A stretch of DNA of 50,600 nt from Hydrogenophaga sp. (GTDB taxonomy: Bacteria > Pseudomonadota > Gammaproteobacteria > Burkholderiales > Burkholderiaceae_C), in assembly GCF_026125825.1 (NCBI RefSeq), contig NZ_JAHCKK010000025.1:1-50600 (forward strand), written 5' to 3'. A model generated the notes under the pieces. It was given only the letters and a program-made list of their open reading frames with translations. It ran no database searches and was not told the origin of the DNA. The position numbers and the translations under genes were made by a program. Of the stretch, positions 18,819 to 27,261 are shown in pieces. Numbering within the stretch: the first letter of the stretch is position 1; the number at the start of each line of letters is the position of its first letter.

Positions 18819-21800
18819 TCAGTGGCCGCCGCTGGGCAGGCGCAGGCCGCTGCCGCGCACGAGGACCTGGGCGGACGCATTGCAGCCGCTGCCGGTCCAG
18901 CCGCTGGCGGCGCAGTCTTGCGGCGTGGCATCTGCCGCGCTGGCGCTCTGGGTGCCGGCACCCGTGGCGGCGTCGCCCTCGGTCGCCAGTTGCACCAGCT
19001 GCAGGCCGCCGGTGGCATCGGGCGCGGAGGCCGGATCGTTGACTTGCGGCACGTGCACCGGCGCCGCCACGAGGCTGGGGCGCTGGATGCTGTCGGTCAC
19101 CGAGGACGGGTTGAAGGGCAGGGTGACCTCGACCTCGGCGTTCTCCGAGCTGTTGACCACGGCGTAGCCCAGCTCGTTGAGCAGCGAGATCCGGATGGCG
19201 TGTTTGCCCGGGCCGGCCGCGTCGGTGGTGTAGCGCGGATCACCGAGCATGGCCTTGGTGTCGCCGTTGAGCAGGCCTTGCACGTCGTAGCCGTCGGCGC
19301 CGCCGCCGTCGAAGCCGTTGACACCGGAGGTTTCTGCTTCGAGCCTGGTCGACGCGTTGGTGCTCACCGTGAGCACGGGTTGTTCGCGGTAGACCGAGTG
19401 CACTCCGCTGTTGCCCAGGGCCTTGGTGAAGTTGCTGGTGCTTTCGTCGCTGTTGTAGCGGAAGGCGCCCGAGCCGCTGCCCACGGTGTTCGTCACGCCG
19501 GTGCTGCCGGCCACGCTGCCGGTGTAGATCACCGCGCGGCCACCCGCGCCAGTGCTCACGGTCGCGCCCGAGCCCACGGTCACGTTGCCGCCCGCAGCCT
19601 GGCCGGCCGACTGGCTGGCGCCGGCGTTGAGCACGATGGCGTTGCTGGCGGTGCTGCTGGTCGTCACGCTCTTGTCGAGCGCGAGGTCGCCGGCGACGGT
19701 GCTCACGTTCACCAGGCCGGTGTTGTCGACACCGTTGAGCACCGTGCCGTCGGCCAGCGTGGCGCTGCCAATGGTGAGCGCGCCGCTGTTGACCAGATGC
19801 ACGTCTTGCGTGGCAGCCACCAGCGTGCCCACGGTGTTGCCGGCGTGGCCCAGCGTGAACTGGCCGCCGTGGCCGACCAGCGCGAGCGTGCCGGCTTCGA
19901 GCGCGGCGTTGCTGGCCTGGGTCACGGTGCCGCCATCGGTCTGCAGCGTCACCATGTCGGTGGAGCCGAGCACGGCGTCGAGCCGGATGTGGCCGGTGCC
20001 GGCGTCGAGTGCCACGCTGTCCTGCAGGCGGGTGTCGGTCACGACGGTGATGTTGCCCTGCATGGCTGCGCCGCCGATGTTGATGGAGGAGAAGCCATCG
20101 GCCAGCGAGGCCAGGGTGGCCGAGGAGACGTTGAGCACGCCGTCGCCCGGCGTGCCCGCGCCGCCACCGACTTGGATGTCGTGGCTGGGGTTGAGGGCCT
20201 CGAAACCGATCTGGCCGGTGCCGCTTACCGTGCCGCCGAAGCTGATGTCATCGGCCTTGAGCGTGAGCTTGTTGTCGGCCGCGTTCAGACCCTGGAGGAA
20301 GCTCAGCGAGCTGCCTTCCAGCGTTTTGCCGTTGAGCAGCGACGTGGTGGCGATGTTGTCCAGCGTCAGCGTCGCGCCCAGCGCCTGGCCGCCGGTGGCG
20401 TCCCAACTGCCTGAGACGAAGACGAAGGCGTAGGTGCCGGCGGTGTTCACGGTGGTGCTGGCGGTCAGCCAGCCGGTGCTCGAGGAGGCGTTGGCGCCGG
20501 TGGCGTTGAGGATCACCTGGGTTTCGCCGGTCTTCACATTGAGCAGGTAGCCGAACACGTCGTAGGCGTCCGAGCTGCCGGCCGCGTTCCATTGGAAGCT
20601 GACCACGTCGCCCTTGGCCAGCGCGATGGTGCTGTCGCTGGTGACGTAGCCGCCGCGCACGATGCAATAGCCGGTGACGCAGCCCTGGTTGCTGCTGAGC
20701 TGCAGGCCCTGGGTGCCGCCTGCACCGTTGTTGGTGACACCGGAGGTGAAGGTGCCGGAGGAGTTGACGTTTTCGCCGGTGGAGGGGTTGGGGCCGCTCG
20801 GGTCGGTCGGCGTGAGGTAGCCGCGCACGGTGGAGCCGCCGTTCATGTAGACGCGCTGGTCGTGGATGCTCCAGCCGGTGGTGCCGTTCTCGAAGCCGGC
20901 GTTCAGGAACTCGGCCGCGCCCAGCACCACGGGCGAGTCGTACACCTGCTCGCCGAAGGTGCGCACGATGCCGCCGTTGATGTGCGTGGCGCCGGTGGGC
21001 GCGGTGGTGACGTACAGCGAATCCAGCGGGTTCGTGCCGCCCACCTGGTCGCCGAAGACGACGCTGCCGGTACCGGTGTTGGTCAGCGTGAGGCGGCTGG
21101 CGTTGCCCGCGCCCGCGGTGGCCGAGTCCACGTACTTGGCGAAGTAGATCTCGCCGCCCTGGCTGGCGATGGTGATGTGGCCGTCGAGCTTGACGTCGCC
21201 GTTGAAGATGAAGCTCAGGTCCGAGGTGGAGCCGATGTTGCCCTGCAGAACGAGCTGGTCCGCGCTGAGGATCAGCGAGCGGCTGCTGCCGCCGGTGTTG
21301 GTGTAGTCGCTGGTCCAGGTGATGGTGTCGTCGGCCTGGATGCTGACGTTGGTGCCGCCCGCGAGCGCGGCTTCGATGTTGTCGAGGCCCACGTTGGTGC
21401 CGCCGATCGCGCCAGCACCGGCGGCGATGGTGACGTTGGTCGGATCGATCAGCCACAGGCCGCCGTTGCCCTTGGGCGCGGCGGCATCGGCCGCGCGGCT
21501 CACCGAGAGCGTGGCGCCGCTGGTTTCGATGCGGCCGCCGTTACCGCCTTGCGCGCCGCCGCGCGCCTTGAGCACGCCTGCGACCTCGGTGCGGCTGTCG
21601 TTCTTCTTGATGTCGGACCAGGCGACCACGGTGCCGCCGTGGCCATTCTGCGTGGCGGAGGCGTCGAGCAGGGCGCCGGCCTGCACGGTGGTGCGCGTCG
21701 CCTGCTTGATGCTGCCGTCCTTGCCCTGCCAGCTGCCGCCCACGTAAATCTGGCCGCCACCGGTGGCGCCGGTGGCGTCGATCACCCCGCCGTCGGCGAT

Positions 21801-22760
21801 GGTGACGGTGTCGCCGGTGACGAGGGCCTTGCCGCCCTGGCCTTGCGGCGAGGACACATCGATGCGGCCGGCGACCTGCACACCGCCCTGTTCGGCCACC
21901 AGGCTCACCACGCCGTCGGCGCCAACGCCGAGCGAGCGCGCCTCGATCAGGCCGCTGCTGTTGATCACGGTGGCGGTGAGGCTGTCGACGGCGCGCGCGG
22001 TCATCAGCACGGTGCCGCCGTTGGCGCGGATCGCACCGCCGTTGTCGACCAGCGCGCCCAACGCGCCGCCATCGACCTCGACCTGCACCGGGCCGCCCAG
22101 ATCGAGTCGCACGGTGCTGCCGGCGGCGAGCACCACGCTGCCGCGATCGGCGGAGAGCTGGCCGTCGTTGACGATGCGCGCCGCGACCAGCGCGACGTGG
22201 CCGCCCGAGGCGGCCGAGATCTGGCCCTGGTTCACGATGGCGGCGGTGCTGTCGCCACTGAAGTGGTAGCGGCCGGCGAGGAAGTCTTCGGTGGTGATGT
22301 TCAGGGTGGAGGCCAACAGCGAGCCCACACTCACCTGCGCAGTGGGCGAGAACAGCACGCCATTGGGGTTGACCAGGAACACCTGGCCATTGGCGTTGAG
22401 CGCGCCCTGGATGACCGACACATCGGGGCCAAGCACGCGGTTGAGCGCGACCGAGGCGGCGCCGGGTTGCACGAAGTTGACGCTGTGACCCTGGCCGATG
22501 GAAAAGCTGTTCCAGTCGATGGCCAGCTTGTCGCTGCCCTGCTGGATGGTGAGCACGTTGCCGACCTGCTGCAGGCTGCCCTGGCCGGCGGTGACGGTGC
22601 CGCCGGTGGGCAGGTCGCCGGCTGCGGCGGCCAGGGGAGCGAGCAGCAGGGCGCCGGCCACGCGCGAGGCGCCGCGCTTGCCGCGCGTGCTGGCGACTTC
22701 GCTCACGACAGTCCAGGCGTTGATGGCGTGGTTCCAGATGGTGGTGTAGATGCGATTCAT
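18819..22760 (-). CDS. TpsA filamentous-haemagglutinin-like exoprotein
   Basis: This is a 1313-residue two-partner-secretion exoprotein. Residues 1-48 are an extended signal peptide (ESPR: MNRIYTTIWNHAINAWTVVSE) with cleavage near LAAAAGD. The TPS/haemagglutination domain spans about 49-280, with NPNGVLF at 131-137 and VALNRVLGPDVSVIQGAL before it. A Gly/Ala/Val-rich beta-helix follows. It is interrupted at about 617-804 by a compact domain of different composition (starts AGFENGTTGWS, contains C694 and C698). The C-terminal part has an MBG-like segment (DGYDVQGLLNGDTKAMLGD) and a Cys pair, C1283 and C1293, 20 residues before the end. The start has no Shine-Dalgarno; the mRNA reads gacctccttcAUG. 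Its role is probably adhesion or cell-cell contact. Confidence 0.92.
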   Translation of the reverse strand: MNRIYTTIWNHAINAWTVVSEVASTRGKRGASRVAGALLLAPLAAAAGDLPTGGTVTAGQGSLQQVGNVLTIQQGSDKLAIDWNSFSIGQGHSVNFVQPGAASVALNRVLGPDVSVIQGALNANGQVFLVNPNGVLFSPTAQVSVGSLLASTLNITTEDFLAGRYHFSGDSTAAIVNQGQISAASGGHVALVAARIVNDGQLSADRGSVVLAAGSTVRLDLGGPVQVEVDGGALGALVDNGGAIRANGGTVLMTARAVDSLTATVINSSGLIEARSLGVGADGVVSLVAEQGGVQVAGRIDVSSPQGQGGKALVTGDTVTIADGGVIDATGATGGGQIYVGGSWQGKDGSIKQATRTTVQAGALLDASATQNGHGGTVVAWSDIKKNDSRTEVAGVLKARGGAQGGNGGRIETSGATLSVSRAADAAAPKGNGGLWLIDPTNVTIAAGAGAIGGTNVGLDNIEAALAGGTNVSIQADDTITWTSDYTNTGGSSRSLILSADQLVLQGNIGSTSDLSFIFNGDVKLDGHITIASQGGEIYFAKYVDSATAGAGNASRLTLTNTGTGSVVFGDQVGGTNPLDSLYVTTAPTGATHINGGIVRTFGEQVYDSPVVLGAAEFLNAGFENGTTGWSIHDQRVYMNGGSTVRGYLTPTDPSGPNPSTGENVNSSGTFTSGVTNNGAGGTQGLQLSSNQGCVTGYCIVRGGYVTSDSTIALAKGDVVSFQWNAAGSSDAYDVFGYLLNVKTGETQVILNATGANASSSTGWLTASTTVNTAGTYAFVFVSGSWDATGGQALGATLTLDNIATTSLLNGKTLEGSSLSFLQGLNAADNKLTLKADDISFGGTVSGTGQIGFEALNPSHDIQVGGGAGTPGDGVLNVSSATLASLADGFSSINIGGAAMQGNITVVTDTRLQDSVALDAGTGHIRLDAVLGSTDMVTLQTDGGTVTQASNAALEAGTLALVGHGGQFTLGHAGNTVGTLVAATQDVHLVNSGALTIGSATLADGTVLNGVDNTGLVNVSTVAGDLALDKSVTTSSTASNAIVLNAGASQSAGQAAGGNVTVGSGATVSTGAGGRAVIYTGSVAGSTGVTNTVGSGSGAFRYNSDESTSNFTKALGNSGVHSVYREQPVLTVSTNASTRLEAETSGVNGFDGGGADGYDVQGLLNGDTKAMLGDPRYTTDAAGPGKHAIRISLLNELGYAVVNSSENAEVEVTLPFNPSSVTDSIQRPSLVAAPVHVPQVNDPASAPDATGGLQLVQLATEGDAATGAGTQSASAADATPQDCAASGWTGSGCNASAQVLVRGSGLRLPSGGH

Positions 22761-22994
22761 GAAGGAGGTCGGCCGGGCCGCAGGCGGGCCCGGAGGGGGT
22801 CAAAGGCGGTTGCTTGTTTCAAGCGATCGCATGGATCGCACGGAGTTGGGAGCTGTTGCTATAAAAATTGCTCTTGGGCTCTATCGACAGCGTGCAAACC
22901 ATCTTGAGATCGAAAAAGGCGGGCTTTCGTGCGCTAGTTCCAGTTGCGGTATGGTTTCCGCGTCCCTTTGTTTTCTTCTTCCTCCGGAGGTCCC

Positions 22995-23381
22995 ATGACA
23001 CCACCCAGCGATCCCGAGTTCGACAACGGCCTGGCCATGCGCCGGCAGGTCATGGGCGATGCCTTCGTGGACAAGGCGTTCGGTGACATGACGGCTTTCA
23101 CCGAGCCCATCCAGCAGCACATCACGCGCAAGGCCTGGGGAGACGTCTGGCAGCGCGAGGGGCTGGACCTGAAGACCCGCAGCCTCATCACCGTGGCCAT
23201 GCTCACGGCCCTGGGCAAGCAGCACGAGCTCAAGGGCCACGTGCGCGGCGCGCTGAACAACGGCGTGACGCCCGCCGAATTGCAAGAGGTGTTGCTGCAC
23301 GCGGCCGTGTACTGCGGCGTGCCGACGGCGGTGGAGGCTTTTCGCACCGCCGCCAGCGTGGTGGACGGCGAGAAGGCTTGA
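22995..23381 (+). CDS. Carboxymuconolactone decarboxylase family protein
   Basis: This is a 128-residue CMD-fold protein resembling 4-carboxymuconolactone decarboxylase (PcaC). Conserved segments are WGDVWQREGLDLKTRSLITVAML, the catalytic-type His in KGHVRGALNNGVTPAEL (H82) and LLHAAVYCGVPTAVEAF. The ATG at 22995 is preceded by CCGGAGG, which decides the start. A Bug receptor gene follows 56 bp downstream on the same strand, so both may serve uptake and breakdown of an aromatic or other acid. No other pca genes are in the window, so the true substrate is open. Confidence 0.9.
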   Translation: MTPPSDPEFDNGLAMRRQVMGDAFVDKAFGDMTAFTEPIQQHITRKAWGDVWQREGLDLKTRSLITVAMLTALGKQHELKGHVRGALNNGVTPAELQEVLLHAAVYCGVPTAVEAFRTAASVVDGEKA

Positions 23382-23437
23382 GGGCCGGCGCGGCGCTACG
23401 ATCGGGGTTTCTTCACCCTTCCTTACGGAGTCCCGTC

Positions 23438-24409
23438 ATGACCGCTTTCCGTCTCTCGCTGGTCCGCCGCGCCTTGCTGGCCACCGGCCTGGTCTGCACC
23501 CTCGGCCTGGCCCAGGCGCAATCCACCACCCGCATCCTGGTGGGTTTCCCGCCCGGCGGCGGCACCGACGCGATCGCCCGCATCCTGGGCGAGCGCCTGC
23601 AGCAGGACCTCGGCAACCCGGTGGTGGTGGACAACAAACCCGGCGCGGGCGGGCAGCTGGCCGCGCAGGCGCTCAAAGCCGCGCCGGCCGACGGCCACAC
23701 GCTGTTTCTCAGCCATGACCACAGCATCACCATCCTGCCCATGGTGACCAAGAATCCGGGCTACGACTCGGCCAAGGACTTCGTGCCGGTCGCTGGCTTT
23801 GCCACCTTCGTCAATGCGTTCGCGGTCTCCAACGGCACGCCCGCGCAATCGTTCAAGGCCTATGTGGATGGCGTGAAGGCCGCAGGCGGCAAGGGGACGG
23901 TCGGCATTCCCGCGCCGGCCTCGGTGCCGCAGTTCCTGGTGCAGGTGATTGCCAAGCGCAACGGCCTGGACCTCGTCGCCGCACCTTATCGCGGCAGCGC
24001 GCCCATGATGTCGGACATGCTGGGCAACCAGATCCCGGCCGGCGTGGCCTCCATTCCCGACTTCATCGAAAACCACAAGGCGGGCAAGCTGCGCGTGGTG
24101 GCCGTGATGGGCTCGCAGCGCCAGGCTGCCATGCCCGAGGTGCCGACCTTCTCCGAACTCGGTCTGAAAGGCTTCGAGGATGTGCCGTACTACGGCCTGT
24201 TCGCGCCGGCCGGTACGCCCAAGGCCGCCCTGGACCGACTGGCCCAGGCGGTGCAGAAGGCGATCGCACAGCCTGACGTGCGCGAGAAGCTCACCGCCAT
24301 GGGCCTGACCGTGGGCTTCATGACCGGCGAGCAGCTGGGCGCTCGCGAACAGGCCTACGGCAAGGTGTGGGCGAAGATCATCCAGGACAGTGGCTTCCAG
24401 CCGCAGTGA
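23438..24409 (+). CDS. Bug-family tripartite tricarboxylate transporter receptor
   Basis: This is a periplasmic solute receptor of the Bug (TctC) family, 323 residues, with a Sec signal peptide (residues 1-26, LLATGLVCTLGLAQAQ). Family hallmarks are RILVGFPPGGGTDAIARIL, VVVDNKPGAGGQLAAQ, DGHTLF and YRGSAPMMSDMLGNQI. Such proteins bind carboxylates and are greatly expanded in Burkholderiales, mostly as orphans. No TctA/TctB membrane components are nearby. The ATG at 23438 starts MTAFRLSLVRRALL; AC-GGAG lies 8 nt upstream. The ligand is unknown. Confidence 0.9.
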   Translation: MTAFRLSLVRRALLATGLVCTLGLAQAQSTTRILVGFPPGGGTDAIARILGERLQQDLGNPVVVDNKPGAGGQLAAQALKAAPADGHTLFLSHDHSITILPMVTKNPGYDSAKDFVPVAGFATFVNAFAVSNGTPAQSFKAYVDGVKAAGGKGTVGIPAPASVPQFLVQVIAKRNGLDLVAAPYRGSAPMMSDMLGNQIPAGVASIPDFIENHKAGKLRVVAVMGSQRQAAMPEVPTFSELGLKGFEDVPYYGLFAPAGTPKAALDRLAQAVQKAIAQPDVREKLTAMGLTVGFMTGEQLGAREQAYGKVWAKIIQDSGFQPQ

Positions 24410-24442
24410 CGGACCGGCGCGCCTCGCTGTGCCGCCGACACG

Positions 24443-24997
24443 CTAGCCGGCCAGCAGGCGCTGCATCAGGTCCGGTGTGCTGTGGGCCTGGTACTTGCGC
24501 ATGAGCCGCGCGCGGTAGATTTCGACCGTGCGGTGGCTGATGTCCAGCGCCTTGCCGATCTGCTTGCTGGTCATGCCGTCCATGAGAAAGGCCGCCACCT
24601 CGCGCTCGCGCGGGGTGAGCTCCGCCTTCACGGTGCGGGTGGAGCTGAGGTCTTCAAAGCTCCAGATGCCGGCCGCGTGCGGCGCATCGCGGTTGAGTGC
24701 GCGACCCGTCACATGGCACCAGAAGGTCTCGCCCTGCCATTGACCCCCCACCCGCTTCATGATGCGGTTGTCTGAGTAAGTGCCGCTGCGGCCGAGCAGC
24801 GGCGCCATGCGTTCGCCGATCCGTTCGTACTCGTCGGCGCTGGGATAAAGGAGCTGGAAACTCTGGCCCACGAGCTGTTCGCGTGTCGCGCCGAACATGT
24901 CGCACAGCACCTGGTTGCAATCCACCATGATGCGCTGCCGGGACAAGGCCAGGCCCACGGGGGCCAGGTCGAAGGCGAGACGGTAGTCGATCTCCAT
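24443..24997 (-). CDS. PAS-domain LuxR-family transcriptional regulator
   Basis: This is a 184-residue regulator: a PAS domain at about 5-110 (LAFDLAPVGLALSRQRIMVDCN, FGATREQLVGQSFQLLYPS) and a LuxR/NarL-type helix-turn-helix at about 125-180 (LTPREREVAAFLMDGMTSKQIGKAL, HRTVEIYRARLMRKY). It has no receiver domain, so its input is probably a small molecule sensed by the PAS domain. It is divergent from scoAB, with a perfect 10-bp-arm palindrome at 25033-25058 between them. It therefore probably controls scoAB and itself. It is convergent with the Bug receptor gene. Confidence 0.9.
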   Translation of the reverse strand: MEIDYRLAFDLAPVGLALSRQRIMVDCNQVLCDMFGATREQLVGQSFQLLYPSADEYERIGERMAPLLGRSGTYSDNRIMKRVGGQWQGETFWCHVTGRALNRDAPHAAGIWSFEDLSSTRTVKAELTPREREVAAFLMDGMTSKQIGKALDISHRTVEIYRARLMRKYQAHSTPDLMQRLLAG

Positions 24998-25032
24998 GGG
25001 GCGTCGCTCAGGTGCGGGTTAGGCTTTACGAA

Positions 25033-25058
25033 ATACTACGTATGTGGTTACGTAGTAT
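25033..25058. promoter_or_regulatory. Perfect palindrome, likely operator of the PAS-LuxR regulator
   Basis: ATACTACGTA (25033-25042) and TACGTAGTAT (25049-25058) are exact reverse complements separated by TGTGGT. The centre is about 50 bp from both divergent start codons. Ten-bp arms and this placement suit a dimeric LuxR-type regulator. Binding by the neighbour gene product is inferred. Confidence 0.7.
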
Positions 25059-25096
25059 CGTAGCGGCTTGCACGGTTCAACCCAGGAGACACCGAC

Positions 25097-25804
25097 GTGA
25101 ACAAGATTTTTCCGAACGCGGACGCCGCGCTCAAAGGCATCGTGGCCGATGGCCAGTTGCTCGCCGTGGGAGGCTTCGGTCTTTGCGGCATTCCCGAGGC
25201 CCTGATCGATGCGCTGCGCGACAGTGGCGTGAAGAACCTCACTGTGATCTCCAACAACGCCGGCGTCGACGGCTTCGGCCTGGGCAAGCTGCTGGAGACG
25301 CGCCAGATCAGCAAGATGATCTCGAGCTACGTCGGTGAGAACAAGGAGTTCGAACGCCAGTTCCTCGCGGGTGAACTGCAACTGGAATTCACGCCGCAAG
25401 GCACGCTGGCCGAGAAGCTGCGCGCTGGCGGTGCGGGCATCCCGGCCTTCTTCACCAAGACCGGTGTGGGCACCATGGTGGCCGAGGGCAAGGAGCTGCG
25501 CGAGTTCGACGGCGAGACCTACGTGATGGAGCGCGCACTGGTGCCCGACGTGGCCCTGGTGAAGGCGCACCGGGCCGACAAGTCCGGCAACCTGCAGTTC
25601 CGGCTGACGGCGCGCAACTTCAACCCCGCCGCGGCCATGGCCGGCAAGATCTGCGTGGTCGAGGTCGAGGAGATCGTCGAGACCGGCGCGATCGACCCCG
25701 ATCAGGTGCACCTGCCCGGCATCTATGTGCACCGCATCGTGCACAACGCCAACCCCGAGAAGCGCATCGAGAAGCGCACCATCACCGAGAAAGCTGGAGC
25801 CTGA
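25097..25804 (+). CDS. scoA: 3-oxoacid CoA-transferase subunit A
   Basis: This is the alpha subunit of a succinyl-CoA:3-ketoacid (family I) CoA-transferase, 235 residues, which moves CoA between succinyl-CoA and acetoacetate or related oxoacids. Motifs: [19 protein letters not shown] (glycine-rich CoA loop), [39 protein letters not shown]. The start is GTG at 25097 with AGGAGA 8 nt upstream. It is separated by 2 nt from scoB and preceded by the palindrome of the divergent PAS-LuxR regulator, so it is likely induced under ketone-body or branched acid metabolism. It could also act on 3-oxoadipate. Confidence 0.93.
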   Translation: MNKIFPNADAALKGIVADGQLLAVGGFGLCGIPEALIDALRDSGVKNLTVISNNAGVDGFGLGKLLETRQISKMISSYVGENKEFERQFLAGELQLEFTPQGTLAEKLRAGGAGIPAFFTKTGVGTMVAEGKELREFDGETYVMERALVPDVALVKAHRADKSGNLQFRLTARNFNPAAAMAGKICVVEVEEIVETGAIDPDQVHLPGIYVHRIVHNANPEKRIEKRTITEKAGA

Positions 25805-25806
25805 TC

Positions 25807-26442
25807 ATGCCCTGGACCCAAGACCAAATGGCCGCGCGCGCGGCGCAAGAACTCGAAGACGGTTTCTACGTGAACCTGGGCATCGGCATCCCGACGCTGG
25901 TGGCCAACCACACCGGCACCAAGGAAGTCTGGCTGCAGAGCGAGAACGGCATGCTGGGCATCGGCCCGTTCCCGACCGAAGACCAGGTTGACGCCGATCT
26001 GATCAATGCCGGCAAGCAGACCGTGACCACCCTGCCTGGCTCTAGCATCTTCGGCAGCCACGACAGCTTCGCGATGATCCGCGGCGGCAAGATCAACCTC
26101 TCCATCCTGGGCGCGATGCAGGTCAGCGAGAAGGGCGACCTGGCCAACTGGATGATCCCGGGCAAGATGGTCAAGGGCATGGGCGGCGCGATGGACCTCG
26201 TGGCCGGCGTCAAGCGCGTGATCGTCCTCATGGAGCACGTGGCGAAAAAGAAGGACGGCAGCGAGGACCTGAAGATCATTCCAGCCTGCACCCTGCCGCT
26301 GACCGGTGTGGGCGTGGTCGATCGCATCATCACCGACCTGGGCGTGATGGATGTGATGCCGCAAGGCCTCAAGCTGGTGGAGATGGCCCCTGGCGTCACG
26401 CGCGAGTTCATCCAGTCCAAGACCGGTGTCACGCTGATCTGA
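25807..26442 (+). CDS. scoB: 3-oxoacid CoA-transferase subunit B
   Basis: This is the beta subunit of the CoA-transferase, 211 residues. The catalytic Glu that forms the glutamyl-CoA intermediate is E46 in [14 protein letters not shown]. Other motifs are [37 protein letters not shown] and [17 protein letters not shown]. It starts 2 nt after scoA, so the subunits are made together. The manganese riboswitch of the next gene begins just beyond its stop, with a TATACT -10-like box at 26456-26461. Confidence 0.95.
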   Translation: MPWTQDQMAARAAQELEDGFYVNLGIGIPTLVANHTGTKEVWLQSENGMLGIGPFPTEDQVDADLINAGKQTVTTLPGSSIFGSHDSFAMIRGGKINLSILGAMQVSEKGDLANWMIPGKMVKGMGGAMDLVAGVKRVIVLMEHVAKKKDGSEDLKIIPACTLPLTGVGVVDRIITDLGVMDVMPQGLKLVEMAPGVTREFIQSKTGVTLI

Positions 26443-26474
26443 TACCCCGGGCGGGTATACTCCCCACAGCACCC

Positions 26475-26640
26475 GTCATTGGGGAGTAGCCGCTCTGCGC
26501 CTTGCAGAGGTCTGCGTCAACACACTTGGCCCTCACGGCCATGGCGCAGACAGCTTCCAGCCTGGCAAGACCTTTGACCACACTGCCTCCGGTTGGGCCG
26601 GGGATGCCGTGTGGTCTTTGTTTTTTGCCGGCCCTCGGAG
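26475..26640 (+). ncRNA. Manganese (yybP-ykoY) riboswitch with expression platform
   Basis: The aptamer carries the class signatures GGGGAGTAGC at 26481-26490, TCAACACACTTGG near 26517-26529 and GCAAGACCTTTGACC near 26565-26579. The 3' end of the aptamer runs directly into the stem of an intrinsic terminator (26576-26626). The gene behind it is a GDT1/TMEM165-family Mn exporter homologue, the expected target. Mn binding should prevent termination and turn the exporter on. Confidence 0.92.
26576..26626 (+). terminator. Riboswitch-controlled intrinsic terminator
   Basis: GACCACAC (26576-26583) pairs perfectly with GTGTGGTC (26609-26616), followed by TTTGTTTTTT. The 5' arm overlaps the conserved 3' end of the manganese aptamer, so aptamer folding and terminator formation exclude each other. 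Confidence 0.85.
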
Positions 26641-26647
26641 CATTCTT

Positions 26648-27226
26648 TTGGAAGCCTTCCTGATCTCGACAGGTATCGTCGCCCTCGCTGAAATGGGCGA
26701 CAAGACCCAGTTGCTGTCCCTCGTCCTCGCCGCCCGCTTCAAACGCCCCTGGCCCATTGTCTGGGGCATCTTGTTCGCCACCTTGCTCAACCACGCCCTG
26801 GCGGGCGCCGCCGGCGCCTGGATCATGGCCGCCGTCGGCCCGAACGTGATGCGCTGGGTGCTGGGCGTCTCCTTCATCGCCATGGCCGGGTGGATGCTCA
26901 TTCCCGACAAGCTGGACGACGAGGATGCCGTGCCCAAGCGGCAGATGGGCGTGTTTGTCGCGACGCTGTGGGCCTTTTTCCTGGCCGAGATGGGCGACAA
27001 GACGCAGATCGCCACCGTGGCGCTGGGTGCGCAGTACGAGCCGCTGGTCGCCGTGGTGATCGGCACCACCTTCGGCATGATGCTGGCCAACGCGCCGGTG
27101 GTGTTCTTTGGCGAGGCGATCACGCGGCGCGTGCCGATCAAGATCGTGCACGTCGTCGCCGCGCTGATCTTCGCGGTGCTGGGCGTGCTGGCCTTGTTGG
27201 GGGTGGGTGCGTCGATGACCGGCTGA
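26648..27226 (+). CDS. GDT1/TMEM165 (UPF0016) family manganese exporter
   Basis: This is an inner-membrane protein of 192 residues with two copies of the cation motif: E-x-G-D-K-T at LAEMGDKTQLLSL (about 13-25) and again at LAEMGDKTQIATV (about 112-124). It has about six hydrophobic segments in two repeats. The family exports Mn (and in eukaryotes Ca/Mn in the Golgi). The start is placed at TTG 26648 with CGGAG 8 nt upstream; the frame also opens at GTG 26609, but that codon lies in the terminator stem of the riboswitch. Regulation by the yybP-ykoY element directly upstream supports the metal assignment. Confidence 0.92.
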   Translation: MEAFLISTGIVALAEMGDKTQLLSLVLAARFKRPWPIVWGILFATLLNHALAGAAGAWIMAAVGPNVMRWVLGVSFIAMAGWMLIPDKLDDEDAVPKRQMGVFVATLWAFFLAEMGDKTQIATVALGAQYEPLVAVVIGTTFGMMLANAPVVFFGEAITRRVPIKIVHVVAALIFAVLGVLALLGVGASMTG

Positions 27227-27250
27227 CCGGTCTCGCCGGGGCGCTAGAAT
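27223..27250 (+). promoter_or_regulatory. Putative sigma-70 promoter of tRNA-Gly
   Basis: CTGACC (27223-27228) and TAGAAT (27245-27250) are 16 nt apart and the -10 lies 12 nt before the tRNA 5' end. The -35 overlaps the stop codon of the exporter gene. Confidence 0.45.
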
Positions 27251-27261
27251 GGCGACCTGCT

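Noticed and set aside
20592-22907. Plus-strand open frame (771 codons) across tpsA
   Set aside because: Antisense of the repetitive TpsA coding sequence; composition is an artefact of the repeats.
26609-26647. GTG start for the manganese exporter
   Set aside because: The codon lies in the terminator stem of the riboswitch; TTG 26648 has a ribosome site and the conserved N-terminus.
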